This document shows positions 1 to 5,744 of a stretch of 5,744 bases of DNA, in pieces. How positions within the stretch are numbered: position 1 is the stretch's first letter; the number at the start of each line of letters is the position of its first letter. Origin of the DNA: Spirochaetales bacterium (GTDB taxonomy: Bacteria; Spirochaetota; Spirochaetia; B11-G9); NCBI GenBank assembly GCA_027077185.1, contig JALTGJ010000502.1, positions 1 to 5,744 of the forward strand, read 5' to 3'. The translations under genes and the position numbers were made by a program. The notes below the pieces were generated by a model. It saw only the letters and a list, made by a program, of their open reading frames with translations. It ran no database searches and was not told where the DNA came from.

Positions 1-728
1 ACAAGTGCTTCCTGGCGCATAAGTGTTGACAGAGTAAGAACTTTTGCACCACCCAGGATTGCAGGTGTTACATAGGCTGTAATACACCCGGTAAAAACCA
101 GGGTAACCCCCATTATCAATCCATCAAATGACAAAGGAATTACTACCCTGAAAAAACTTCCTATTTTCCCCGATCCAAGACTTAATGCGGCCTCTTCTAC
201 TTCACCGGGAACATTTTCCATTGCACTTACCAATGTAAGAATCATTATAGGAAGAAACAGCTGAAGCAGCCCAACTATAATTGCCCCCTCAGTATACATT
301 AGATGAGCAGGTTGTTTCAAAACACCAATACCTGTCAGTGTCTGATTGACTACACCATACTTACCCAGAATAACAATCCATGCATAAGTCCTTGCTACCG
401 GGCTTGTCATAAGAGGCAGAATAGCAAGGGACATTAGTATAGATTTTTTTCCGGCAGACATTTTAGTCATAAGATATGCAGAGGGATATCCTACTGCAAC
501 AGCAATAGGTGTTACAATCAAAGCCATTTTAAGGGTTCGTACAAATACAAGCCTGAACTGCTGATCCTGAAGGACTTCAAAATATCTGCTAAAAGAAACA
601 TTCCCCTCAGCACCTTTAAAACTTTCCAGAAGGACAAACAGAAGTGGTGAAAGAAAAAATATAACCAGGAAAACAACTCCCGGCCCAAGAAGTAAAAGTA
701 ATGTTCTTTTAAAATGAATCTGATTCAT
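1..728 (-). CDS. PotB-like ABC transporter permease, 3' end beyond window
   Basis: Inner-membrane permease subunit of a binding-protein-dependent ABC importer, of the PotB/spermidine-putrescine type. Reading the minus strand from ATG at 728-726 gives 242 uninterrupted codons up to the left edge; relatives have about 270-300 residues, so only the C-terminus is missing. Five hydrophobic segments are visible near residues 10-34, 60-87, 97-121, 148-169 and 203-226. The EAA loop that docks the ATPase is clear at about 178-200 (EEAALSLGSGK, then FFRVVIPLS). The YVTPAILGG and LTLSTLM motifs near 219-237 are typical of the PotB branch. A GAGG stands only 4 nt before the ATG, so the ribosome site is tight. 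It follows the solute-binding protein gene by 117 nt and is probably cotranscribed with it. Family is near certain; the transported compound is not deducible. Confidence 0.93.
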   Translation of the reverse strand, partial: MNQIHFKRTLLLLLGPGVVFLVIFFLSPLLFVLLESFKGAEGNVSFSRYFEVLQDQQFRLVFVRTLKMALIVTPIAVAVGYPSAYLMTKMSAGKKSILMSLAILPLMTSPVARTYAWIVILGKYGVVNQTLTGIGVLKQPAHLMYTEGAIIVGLLQLFLPIMILTLVSAMENVPGEVEEAALSLGSGKIGSFFRVVIPLSFDGLIMGVTLVFTGCITAYVTPAILGGAKVLTLSTLMRQEAL

Positions 729-741
729 AAAGCCTCGCTGC

Positions 742-797
742 AGATTAGTAAGAAGCCGGTCTATTGTCTGTCCAAGACCAGCTCACCTTACTAATCT
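742..797 (-). other. Intercistronic stem-loop between binding protein and permease genes
   Basis: An 11-bp perfect inverted repeat (AGATTAGTAAG at 742-752, CTTACTAATCT at 787-797) encloses a second nested pairing. In the minus-strand RNA, AGCUGGUCU pairs with AGACCGGCU (9 bp, one G-U) after a small internal loop, and possibly UUG pairs with CAA around a bulge. The structure lies in the gap between the two importer genes and ends 13 nt before the permease start. No U-run follows it, so it is not an ordinary intrinsic terminator. In other importer operons such structures protect the 3' end of the binding-protein message and so raise its level over the permease; that role is inferred here. The rest of the gap (798-845) is AT-rich without clear signals. 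Confidence 0.75.
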
Positions 798-845
798 AAT
801 TTCACATTTACATTATAAAAATTTCTATTTCAATTACAGCCAAAA

Positions 846-1928
846 TTATTTTGAAAAAATCGTATTCCAGCGTTTAATCCAGTCTTCCTGAACATCCGCC
901 ATTGCTTTGTGATCAAAGAAATGAAGCCTGGATATTAATTCATCTCCATAAGTAAGATTTTTAGCAACTTCGGGTGGAAGTTTTATATCCGTTCTTGCCG
1001 GTGAATCCACCAGATCCATTGCCTCAGCTAACTGGACATCATAGGACAAAAGGTGATCTATATACAAATAAGCAAGATCCTCATTTTTTGTCCCCGCACC
1101 AATACTAACCATACTAAAAGATCCTACCAGACCTTCTTTTGGAATAACATTTGCTACAGGTAAACCGGAACCAAGTATTGTTCCCCATGCAAAACTTGAA
1201 TAAGGTGCTGCATAGACTTCCTCCTGTGCAACAAGGGTATTAAGTTCAGATGATCTATTATAAGCAGTTACAAGACTGGGAACCAGCTCTTCAATTTTCT
1301 GCCAGCCCACATCAGTTGCATTATAATCACCTGCCCAGGCCTTGGAAAGCATGTAAACAATTGCAGGGCCATAGGTTGTTGTTATTGAAGGGATTGACAG
1401 GAACCCTTTCAGATCTGCCCTGGATAAATCTTTCCAGGAAGTTATTGCAGCAACTTTATCTGTCCTGTAAAAAAGGCCAAGATGCTGAATAGTGTATCCT
1501 ATTGCATAGTTTCCGCCCAAAGGATCTTTAGCTGAATCCATTAAAGCTGAAAGATTAGTTAATCTGGAAGGGTCATAAGGTTTAATAATACCTTCTTCCT
1601 TTGCTTTATATGCCCAGGATCCGGCAAACAGGGCAACATCAACTAAGGGATTATCTTTACGGGCAACCATTTTAGTAAAACGGGCGGAATTATTTCCGGT
1701 TTCAACAATTATTTTAACACCGTATTTTTTTTCAAATGGTTTAATTATGTTCTTCTCAAGAAGATCCATATTGTAGCCCCACATCGAAACAGTTAATTCC
1801 TGTCCCTGGTAAGGCATATCATTGACTTCAGCGGCAGAGGGACTCTCCTTTTCAGCTGTTGCAAAAACCTGTGAACTTACTGCCAATAACACAAGCAGTA
1901 TAATAAGTAAATTTCGTACTTTTCTCAT
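846..1928 (-). CDS. Periplasmic ABC solute-binding protein, PotD-like
   Basis: Captures the substrate in the periplasm and delivers it to the permease encoded downstream. From the chosen start it is 360 residues, usual for the PotD/AfuA-like binding proteins (COG0687 type). Residues 1-23 form a Sec signal peptide: MRKVRN, a Leu/Ile/Val core, and VFA before the likely cleavage. There is no cysteine, so it is not a lipoprotein. A short acidic Ser/Ala/Glu linker precedes the first beta strand (LTVSMWGY, about 45-52), followed by a helix ending in KPFEKKYGVK, the usual order for these proteins. I chose ATG 1928 over the in-frame ATG 1940 because a strong GGAGG lies 5 nt before 1928 and falls inside the codons that a 1940 start would use. 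Its promoter carries a LacI-type operator. The substrate could be a polyamine, an amino-acid derivative or a purine-related compound; nothing visible decides. Confidence 0.93.
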   Translation of the reverse strand: MRKVRNLLIILLVLLAVSSQVFATAEKESPSAAEVNDMPYQGQELTVSMWGYNMDLLEKNIIKPFEKKYGVKIIVETGNNSARFTKMVARKDNPLVDVALFAGSWAYKAKEEGIIKPYDPSRLTNLSALMDSAKDPLGGNYAIGYTIQHLGLFYRTDKVAAITSWKDLSRADLKGFLSIPSITTTYGPAIVYMLSKAWAGDYNATDVGWQKIEELVPSLVTAYNRSSELNTLVAQEEVYAAPYSSFAWGTILGSGLPVANVIPKEGLVGSFSMVSIGAGTKNEDLAYLYIDHLLSYDVQLAEAMDLVDSPARTDIKLPPEVAKNLTYGDELISRLHFFDHKAMADVQEDWIKRWNTIFSK

Positions 1929-1932
1929 ACAA

Positions 1933-1938
1933 TCCTCC
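1933..1938 (-). promoter_or_regulatory. Ribosome binding site that fixes the binding-protein start
   Basis: On the minus strand GGAGGA precedes ATG at 1928 with normal spacing. The alternative in-frame ATG at 1940 has no such site upstream and would place this sequence inside its own codons 1-3. This argues for the shorter protein, which also gives a cleaner signal peptide. Confidence 0.85.
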
Positions 1939-1994
1939 ATATTTATTATCGGTAGACAGTATGAAAAGCAGAATTTGCAAGTACAACATTACAT

Positions 1995-2008
1995 GTTAAC
2001 CGATTAAC
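1995..2008. promoter_or_regulatory. LacI-family operator at the importer promoter
   Basis: GTTAACCGATTAAC is an inverted repeat around a central CpG, with one mismatched pair next to the centre. LacI-family proteins typically bind such even-spaced palindromes, inserting hinge-helix leucines at the central CG. It begins 3 nt after the predicted -10 box of the importer promoter and so covers the likely transcription start, where a bound repressor would block initiation. A near-identical copy lies 130 bp away (centre to centre) at the repressor's own promoter, and the repressor gene is adjacent; binding by that protein is inferred. Confidence 0.8.
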
Positions 2009-2011
2009 TAT

Positions 2012-2039
2012 ATTTTATACTAAATAATTTATATGTCAA
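2012..2039 (-). promoter_or_regulatory. Sigma-70-type promoter for the importer genes
   Basis: On the minus strand a consensus TTGACA -35 box (2039-2034) is followed after 16 nt by TAAAAT (2017-2012), five of six matches to TATAAT. Transcription would begin near 2005, inside the operator, giving a leader of about 77 nt before the binding-protein start at 1928. It faces away from the repressor promoter, and the two -35 boxes lie about 53 bp apart. Confidence 0.75.
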
Positions 2040-2092
2040 GGATAAATCGCCAATTCAATACCCCAACCCACAATCCTTCTCACTTTTTTTAC

Positions 2093-2121
2093 TTGACACC
2101 AGGCTGGTGCTATGTAATAAA
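2093..2121 (+). promoter_or_regulatory. Promoter for the repressor-deaminase operon
   Basis: A consensus TTGACA (2093-2098) is followed after 17 nt by AATAAA (2116-2121), four of six matches to TATAAT, with a TG one base upstream as in extended -10 promoters. This -10 register was favoured because it places the operator 3 nt downstream, exactly as in the divergent promoter. The start site would be near 2128, within the operator. The -10 is weaker than that of the importer promoter, which would suit low-level repressor synthesis. Confidence 0.65.
2097..2109. repeat. 13-bp GC-rich palindrome in the repressor promoter spacer
   Basis: CACCAG-G-CTGGTG is a perfect 6+1+6 inverted repeat overlapping the end of the -35 box and filling most of the spacer of the rightward promoter. 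It stands out in an AT-rich intergenic region and does not resemble the two LacI-type operators. It could bind a second regulator whose gene is not identifiable here, or it may be chance. Confidence 0.5.
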
Positions 2122-2124
2122 GAT

Positions 2125-2138
2125 GTTAAGCGGTTAAT
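2125..2138. promoter_or_regulatory. LacI-family operator at the repressor's own promoter
   Basis: The core TTAAGCGGTTAA (2126-2137) has TTAA arms around a central CpG. Including flanks, the plus-strand 17-mers at 1993-2009 and 2123-2139 match at 14 of 17 positions (ATGTTAANCGNTTAANT). It covers the predicted start site of the repressor-deaminase operon, which suggests autorepression and control of the deaminase by the same protein. Confidence 0.78.
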
Positions 2139-2170
2139 TTAATTTCATAAGAAAACAGAGAATTGGATAT

Positions 2171-3220
2171 ATGAGCAGTATAAAAGAAGTTGCAAAACAT
2201 GCAGGTATCTCATCAGCTTCAGTATCAATTTATCTAAACGATAAAGAAACAAAGAGGGTCAGTTCAAAAACAAAAGAACGAATTGAACTGGCTGTAATGG
2301 ACCTTAATTATCATAAAAATGTCTTTGCCAGCAGCTTATCAACACAAAAATCAAAACTAATAGGTATTATTATTCCAACAATACTTCCATTGTTTAACAA
2401 CGACTTCACAAATACCCTGCTGTCCGGAATTCAAACCAGACTATCATCCTTTGGATATGGTCTTCTGTTTTTTCCTTCTTCTGCAGATACCTCTATTAAA
2501 ATAGTAAAGGAGCAACTGGAAAAAAGTGCAGGATGTGACGGATATATTCTTTTTAGTACAGGATTTTGTACCATGAAGCAAATTATGAAAAATATTACTG
2601 AAGTACAAAAAACTCAGCGTCCATTTGTAACTCTGAATATTCCCCATGTGGAGGATGCAGTTAATCAGGTTCTGATCCAGGATCTGGATACCTCGACAGG
2701 GGTAAGATACCTCATAAAAAGAGGTCATAGAAAAATACTGCTGCTGCTGGGTCGATCCAGTGGCGAGCATGCTAAATATTTAAAAAAAGACTTTCAGTAT
2801 ATAATGGAAAATCATAACCTGGACTTTAGTGAAGATAAAATTCTGTATGGTGACTATTCTGCAGAAGAATCCTACACCAAAGTCAAAGCTGCTCTCAAAA
2901 AGTTTCCCGACACTACCGCAATCTGCTGTATGTCTGATATTATGGCTTCAAGTACACTCCAGGCAATTAGAGACACAGGAAAATCTGTCCCTGAAGATAT
3001 CTCTGTAATTGGCAGAAACAATACACTCTATTCAAGACTGTCATACCCGGCACTTTCAACAATTGATCTTCATATGCATCAGGCAGGTTTAAGCTCAGCA
3101 AATCTGCTTCTCGATGCATTAAATGGGGGGACAGGAACTCAAAAAATATTTTTATCAGGATCACTCATAGAAAGAGACTCAGTCAGGACCTTTGGCAGGA
3201 AAAATGTAAATGAAAATTGA
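2171..3220 (+). CDS. LacI-family transcriptional repressor
   Basis: A 349-residue DNA-binding regulator of the LacI/GalR family, near the usual family length (about 330-360). Residues 4-23 form the helix-turn-helix (IKEVAKHAGISSASVSIYLN). Residues 15, 16 and 20 (Ser, Ala, Ile) occupy the positions that read the operator in LacI and PurR. The hinge helix at about 50-58 has Leu56 at the place of the leucine that wedges into the central CpG step. The sensor domain begins at about 63 with LIGIIIP, and VPEDISVIGRNN near 275-286 replaces the usual GFDD-type motif. There is no C-terminal heptad like that used by LacI to form tetramers, so a dimer is likely. The ribosome site is weak (AGAG about 10 nt before ATG). 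Its last 11 nt overlap the deaminase gene, and operator-like palindromes lie at its own and the divergent promoter. The effector is unknown; a purine or the importer's substrate is a guess. Confidence 0.95.
   Translation: MSSIKEVAKHAGISSASVSIYLNDKETKRVSSKTKERIELAVMDLNYHKNVFASSLSTQKSKLIGIIIPTILPLFNNDFTNTLLSGIQTRLSSFGYGLLFFPSSADTSIKIVKEQLEKSAGCDGYILFSTGFCTMKQIMKNITEVQKTQRPFVTLNIPHVEDAVNQVLIQDLDTSTGVRYLIKRGHRKILLLLGRSSGEHAKYLKKDFQYIMENHNLDFSEDKILYGDYSAEESYTKVKAALKKFPDTTAICCMSDIMASSTLQAIRDTGKSVPEDISVIGRNNTLYSRLSYPALSTIDLHMHQAGLSSANLLLDALNGGTGTQKIFLSGSLIERDSVRTFGRKNVNEN
3197..3212 (+). promoter_or_regulatory. Ribosome site and overlapping start of the deaminase gene
   Basis: AGGA at 3197-3200 lies 9 nt before ATG 3210-3212, all within the last codons of the repressor gene, whose TGA ends at 3220. 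An 11-nt overlap in a different frame usually means that translation of the second gene is coupled to the first and that both are on one transcript. No separate promoter was seen for the deaminase. Confidence 0.7.
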
Positions 3221-4964
3221 TACTCTTTTTATCAATGCAAAAATCTATAACGTTTTTCTTAAGGAATGGGGAATAACAGATATTGCAATTCTTGGTGGAA
3301 AAATTCTTTACACAGGGAATTCAGAATCTATAAGCTTTACTGCAGATTCTACAATTGACTGCAAGGAAAAACCTCTTATACCCGGATTAATAGATATCCA
3401 TCTCCATATAGAAAGTTCCCTTTGTACACCATCTGTTTTCGCTGACACAGTCCTTCCTCACGGAGTTACAACCGTAGTCTCCGAACCTCATGAGATTGCC
3501 AATGTTTACGGACTCTCAGGTATAGAAGAAATGATCAGAGTGTCAGAAGGAGCTGTTGTCGATATTTTTTACAGCGTGCCAAGTTCAGTACCTTCTACAA
3601 ATTCCAAACTGGAAACAACCGGGGGAACAATAAATCATAATGACCTAAAAATCCTAATGAGGAAATACTCAAAAGTGATATGTTTAGGCGAAGTTATGAA
3701 TTACAGCACCCTTATAAACAATTTCTCCAAAATTGTTTCCGGAGAAATAACATCAAAAACCATAGAACTGATAAACCAAACAATGAGTAACCACCCCCTT
3801 GCAGCAATTGAAGGACACTGTCCTTCTGTGAAAAATCTGGATCTGGCAAAACTACTCTACTTCGGGATTGATTCCGATCATTGTCTTCAGGATATTGAAG
3901 GTATGAAACAAAGATTTGCAAATGGTATGTTTGTAGAGCTTCAGGAAAAATCTGTTATTCCGGAAATAATAAACTATCTGCAAAGTAATAACGTTGAAGG
4001 GTTGTACAGTTTTGTCACCGATGATGTTCCTCCGGATATTCTGGAAGAAAAAGGACATTTAGATTATGTAGTAAGAAAAGCTCTTGGGTATGGTCTTTCT
4101 CTGGAGAATGCAATTATTGCAACCAGCCTGGCACCTGCAAAAAGGATGGGCTTTCGTGACAGGGGAATCATTGCCCCGGGAAAGATTGCAGATTTTATCC
4201 TTCTGGAAGACCTGTCCTCTAACTTTAATATTGTTTCAGTTTTTAAAAGAGGACTATTGGTCAAACCGAAAAAAGAAAACAAATCAGGGCATAAATTTAG
4301 TCCGGATTTTCTTGATAGTATTAATTTACCTGCACCAGCGGTTTCCAACTCATTGTTCATACTAAATGCTGATAAAAAATTTATCCGGAAAAATATGATC
4401 AAATGCCGTATTATGCGGAAAAACAGTAAAAATACATACACCGAATCTGTCTTCCGATATCTCCCTGTTCTAAATGGCAGGATTAACTGGCTCCATCCTG
4501 ATGCAGATGTAAATCTTGTGCTAGTAATAGAAAGATATTCCGGTAAAGGCACCAGTGCTCAGGGCCTGATTGATGGAGTAAGACTGCATAACGGAGCTTA
4601 CTGCACCAGCCATTCCCATGATCACCACAATATTCTTCTTGTTGGGGATAACATAGAGGATATGACAAAAGCCCTGGACTGGGTCATACAGCAGAAAGGG
4701 GGAATGTGCACCGCTTCCAGAGGGCACATACTCGCATCAGTTTCACTGCCTGTAGGAGGTATACTTTCTGAAGCCCCGATGAAAGAGCTGTCAGAAAATG
4801 TACAATCGGTACAGAAAACTCTAAGACAATTGGGAATTACCCATATAAATCCAATAATGTCTATGAGTACCCTATCTCTCCCTGTAAGCCCTGAACTTAA
4901 AATAACTGACAAAGGACTTATAGATGTCCGTGAATCCAAAATCGTATCATTGCTTGTAGAGTAG
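3210..4964 (+). CDS. ade: Adenine deaminase-type amidohydrolase, divergent
   Basis: A metal-dependent hydrolase of the adenine deaminase family (adenine to hypoxanthine plus ammonia, purine salvage), cytoplasmic, 584 residues and so full length. The N-terminal strand domain leads to PGLIDIHLHIESS (about 58-70), with metal-binding His64 and His66. Further motifs are EPHEIANV (92-99), the bridging-glutamate region LGEVMNY (159-165, Glu161), IEGH (His203), SDH (His224) and FVTDD (Asp271/272). IAPGKIADFILLEDL (321-335) closes the amidohydrolase part. The family-specific C-terminal domain shows VIER, HDHHNILLVG, LPVGGI and LPVSPELKITDKGLIDV near 556-573. Some signature spots look altered from canonical adenine deaminases as I remember them: VPP after TDD (usually RHP), ELQEKS (usually LREGS), and ERYSGKG (usually RHHATG). 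The metal centre appears intact, so it is probably active, but the substrate may be a relative of adenine. Cotranscribed with the LacI-type gene. Confidence 0.88.
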   Translation: MKIDTLFINAKIYNVFLKEWGITDIAILGGKILYTGNSESISFTADSTIDCKEKPLIPGLIDIHLHIESSLCTPSVFADTVLPHGVTTVVSEPHEIANVYGLSGIEEMIRVSEGAVVDIFYSVPSSVPSTNSKLETTGGTINHNDLKILMRKYSKVICLGEVMNYSTLINNFSKIVSGEITSKTIELINQTMSNHPLAAIEGHCPSVKNLDLAKLLYFGIDSDHCLQDIEGMKQRFANGMFVELQEKSVIPEIINYLQSNNVEGLYSFVTDDVPPDILEEKGHLDYVVRKALGYGLSLENAIIATSLAPAKRMGFRDRGIIAPGKIADFILLEDLSSNFNIVSVFKRGLLVKPKKENKSGHKFSPDFLDSINLPAPAVSNSLFILNADKKFIRKNMIKCRIMRKNSKNTYTESVFRYLPVLNGRINWLHPDADVNLVLVIERYSGKGTSAQGLIDGVRLHNGAYCTSHSHDHHNILLVGDNIEDMTKALDWVIQQKGGMCTASRGHILASVSLPVGGILSEAPMKELSENVQSVQKTLRQLGITHINPIMSMSTLSLPVSPELKITDKGLIDVRESKIVSLLVE

Positions 4965-4999
4965 AAGCAAAAAAAGATCGTACCAGACTCTATCAATAA

Positions 5000-5744
5000 T
5001 TACCAATCCAGCAGTTTCTGCTCTCCTTCCAGAGCTCTTATTTCTGTAACATCCTGACCTGCTTCAATAACACCTCTGTACACACCATCCTTATCATATA
5101 CAGGATAGTATCTTATTAGCAGAAAACGCCCGTTCATTGTAAAATAAAATTCTGCCTCGTCCTTCTCTTTATTTCTAAAACCATCTATTATTTTTTGTAC
5201 AATATGTGCACTCTTTGGAGGATGACAGTTCTGAACGGTTCGTCCAATAATTCCGGGACTACGGGGAAACATTCGTTCCTTTCCCTGAGAATAATAGAGA
5301 ACTCTGTCATTTTCATCTATAAAACTGATGTCCAGAGGTAAAACTTTAAGCATCATATTAAGCTGTATACCTGTAAGACTTCCAACATCCAGAGGTATCT
5401 GTCCTGCTTCCACCCTGTCATTTTCAGAAGACTCCACAACACTTCCCTGATCAGTAGGCAGTTTTTCACCCCTGGCCTTTCTTGCTTCTGCGGCAACTTT
5501 GGCAAAATCAGGAATTCCTGTCTTAACAACATTAGGATCCCAAAGGTTCCCCGGCTTAACCCAGGCATAACCAATCTCACTTTCTCCTCTTCTAATCTGT
5601 TTCCAGGAAGTCTCAGGAAGCTTTCTCATTGCAGTGGGAAACAGAATTTTTTCTTCCATAAAAATCATACCCCTAAGAGCCTTTAGAAGTTTATTCACCA
5701 GGCTTTTTAATGCAGCCATATCATTGGAGAGAAGAGATGCATCT
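5000..5744 (-). CDS. Hemerythrin-PAS sensor protein (COG2461/DUF438 type), 5' end beyond window
   Basis: C-terminal 247 residues of a larger protein. The minus-strand frame stays open to the right edge, so the ATG at 5719 is only an internal Met and the true start lies outside. Visible residues 1-50 end a hemerythrin-like (HHE) domain, with MEEKILFP (29-36) holding an acidic residue pair of the di-iron site type. A charged linker follows (about 55-118). A PAS domain runs from about 128 to 240, with LPLDISFIDENDRVLYYSQG, FPRSPGIIGR and NCHPPKSAHIV, a combination I recognise from the DUF438-HHE-PAS family. These soluble proteins are thought to sense oxygen, NO or redox state through the iron site or a PAS ligand; the output of this one is unknown. 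It converges on the deaminase gene across 35 nt and has its promoter elsewhere, so it is probably not part of the purine/importer module. Confidence 0.88.
   Translation of the reverse strand, partial: DASLLSNDMAALKSLVNKLLKALRGMIFMEEKILFPTAMRKLPETSWKQIRRGESEIGYAWVKPGNLWDPNVVKTGIPDFAKVAAEARKARGEKLPTDQGSVVESSENDRVEAGQIPLDVGSLTGIQLNMMLKVLPLDISFIDENDRVLYYSQGKERMFPRSPGIIGRTVQNCHPPKSAHIVQKIIDGFRNKEKDEAEFYFTMNGRFLLIRYYPVYDKDGVYRGVIEAGQDVTEIRALEGEQKLLDW

Noticed and set aside
812..817. Perfect TATAAT on the minus strand in the gap before the permease gene, as a possible internal promoter.
   Set aside because: No acceptable -35 box lies 16-18 nt upstream, and the segment is very AT-rich, so a chance match is likely.
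1929..1940. Upstream in-frame ATG at 1940 giving a 364-residue binding protein.
   Set aside because: It has no ribosome site, and the strong GGAGG for the 1928 start lies inside its first codons.
1985..1997. Inverted repeat AACAT-TAC-ATGTT touching the importer operator.
   Set aside because: Short, AT-rich, no counterpart at the other operator, and partly made of the operator's own bases; not enough to call a separate site.
4064..4552. A 162-codon minus-strand open frame opposite the deaminase gene, and similar antisense frames at 4622-4996 and 2444-2770.
   Set aside because: They lie wholly or almost wholly opposite well-supported coding sequence with recognisable family motifs, and their translations show no domain I recognise.
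4950..4992. Possible bidirectional terminator between the convergent deaminase and hemerythrin-PAS genes (TTGCTT/AAGCAA and TAGAGT/ACTCTA repeats, plus an A-run at 4969-4975).
   Set aside because: The stems are only 6 bp and AT-rich, one with a 24-nt loop, they overlap each other, and neither is followed by a T-run in the direction of transcription. Termination here is plausible from layout but not supported by structure.
5000..5719. Treating ATG 5719 as the true start of the hemerythrin-PAS gene.
   Set aside because: The frame stays open to the window edge and this start would cut the hemerythrin domain in the middle; the gene is partial.

Overview
This 5.7 kb window is AT-rich and looks like bacterial accessory metabolism. 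It holds two divergent transcription units that share one regulatory region, plus an unrelated gene converging from the right. The host is probably a diderm: the solute-binding protein has a Sec signal peptide ending in Val-Phe-Ala and no lipobox cysteine. The acidic Ser/Ala/Glu-rich stretch after the cleavage site, together with a COG2461-type hemerythrin/PAS protein, reminds me of Spirochaetota. That taxonomic guess is weak and rests on impression only.

Left part (1-1928, minus strand): an ABC importer of the polyamine/opine/iron type (PotD/PotB-like). The solute-binding protein comes first in the transcript. It is followed by a 117-nt gap carrying a long stem-loop, then by a PotB-like permease that runs off the left edge. 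A second permease and the ATPase would be expected further left but are not visible.

Centre (1929-2170): the divergent regulatory region. Each direction has a TTGACA -35 box and a recognisable -10 box. Three nucleotides after each -10 lies a nearly identical TTAANCGNTTAA palindrome with a central CpG, the form typical of LacI-family operators. The two promoter-operator units mirror each other. A separate 13-bp GC-rich palindrome fills part of the rightward promoter's spacer.

Right-centre (2171-4964, plus strand): a LacI-family repressor overlaps by 11 nt a gene for an adenine-deaminase-type amidohydrolase (584 aa). All recognisable metal-site motifs are kept, but several neighbouring family-signature residues differ from my memory of canonical adenine deaminases.

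The simplest reading is one regulon. The LacI protein represses its own operon (repressor + deaminase) and the divergent importer, and induction by the imported compound or a product of it would switch both on. The substrate is not known from sequence. A purine base or purine-like compound is suggested by the enzyme, whereas the transporter family usually moves polyamines, amino-acid conjugates or metal complexes.

Right edge (5000-5744, minus strand): the C-terminal part of a hemerythrin-PAS protein (COG2461/DUF438 type), convergent with the deaminase gene across 35 nt. It has no evident functional link. No tRNA, rRNA, CRISPR, insertion sequence or intrinsic terminator was recognised.
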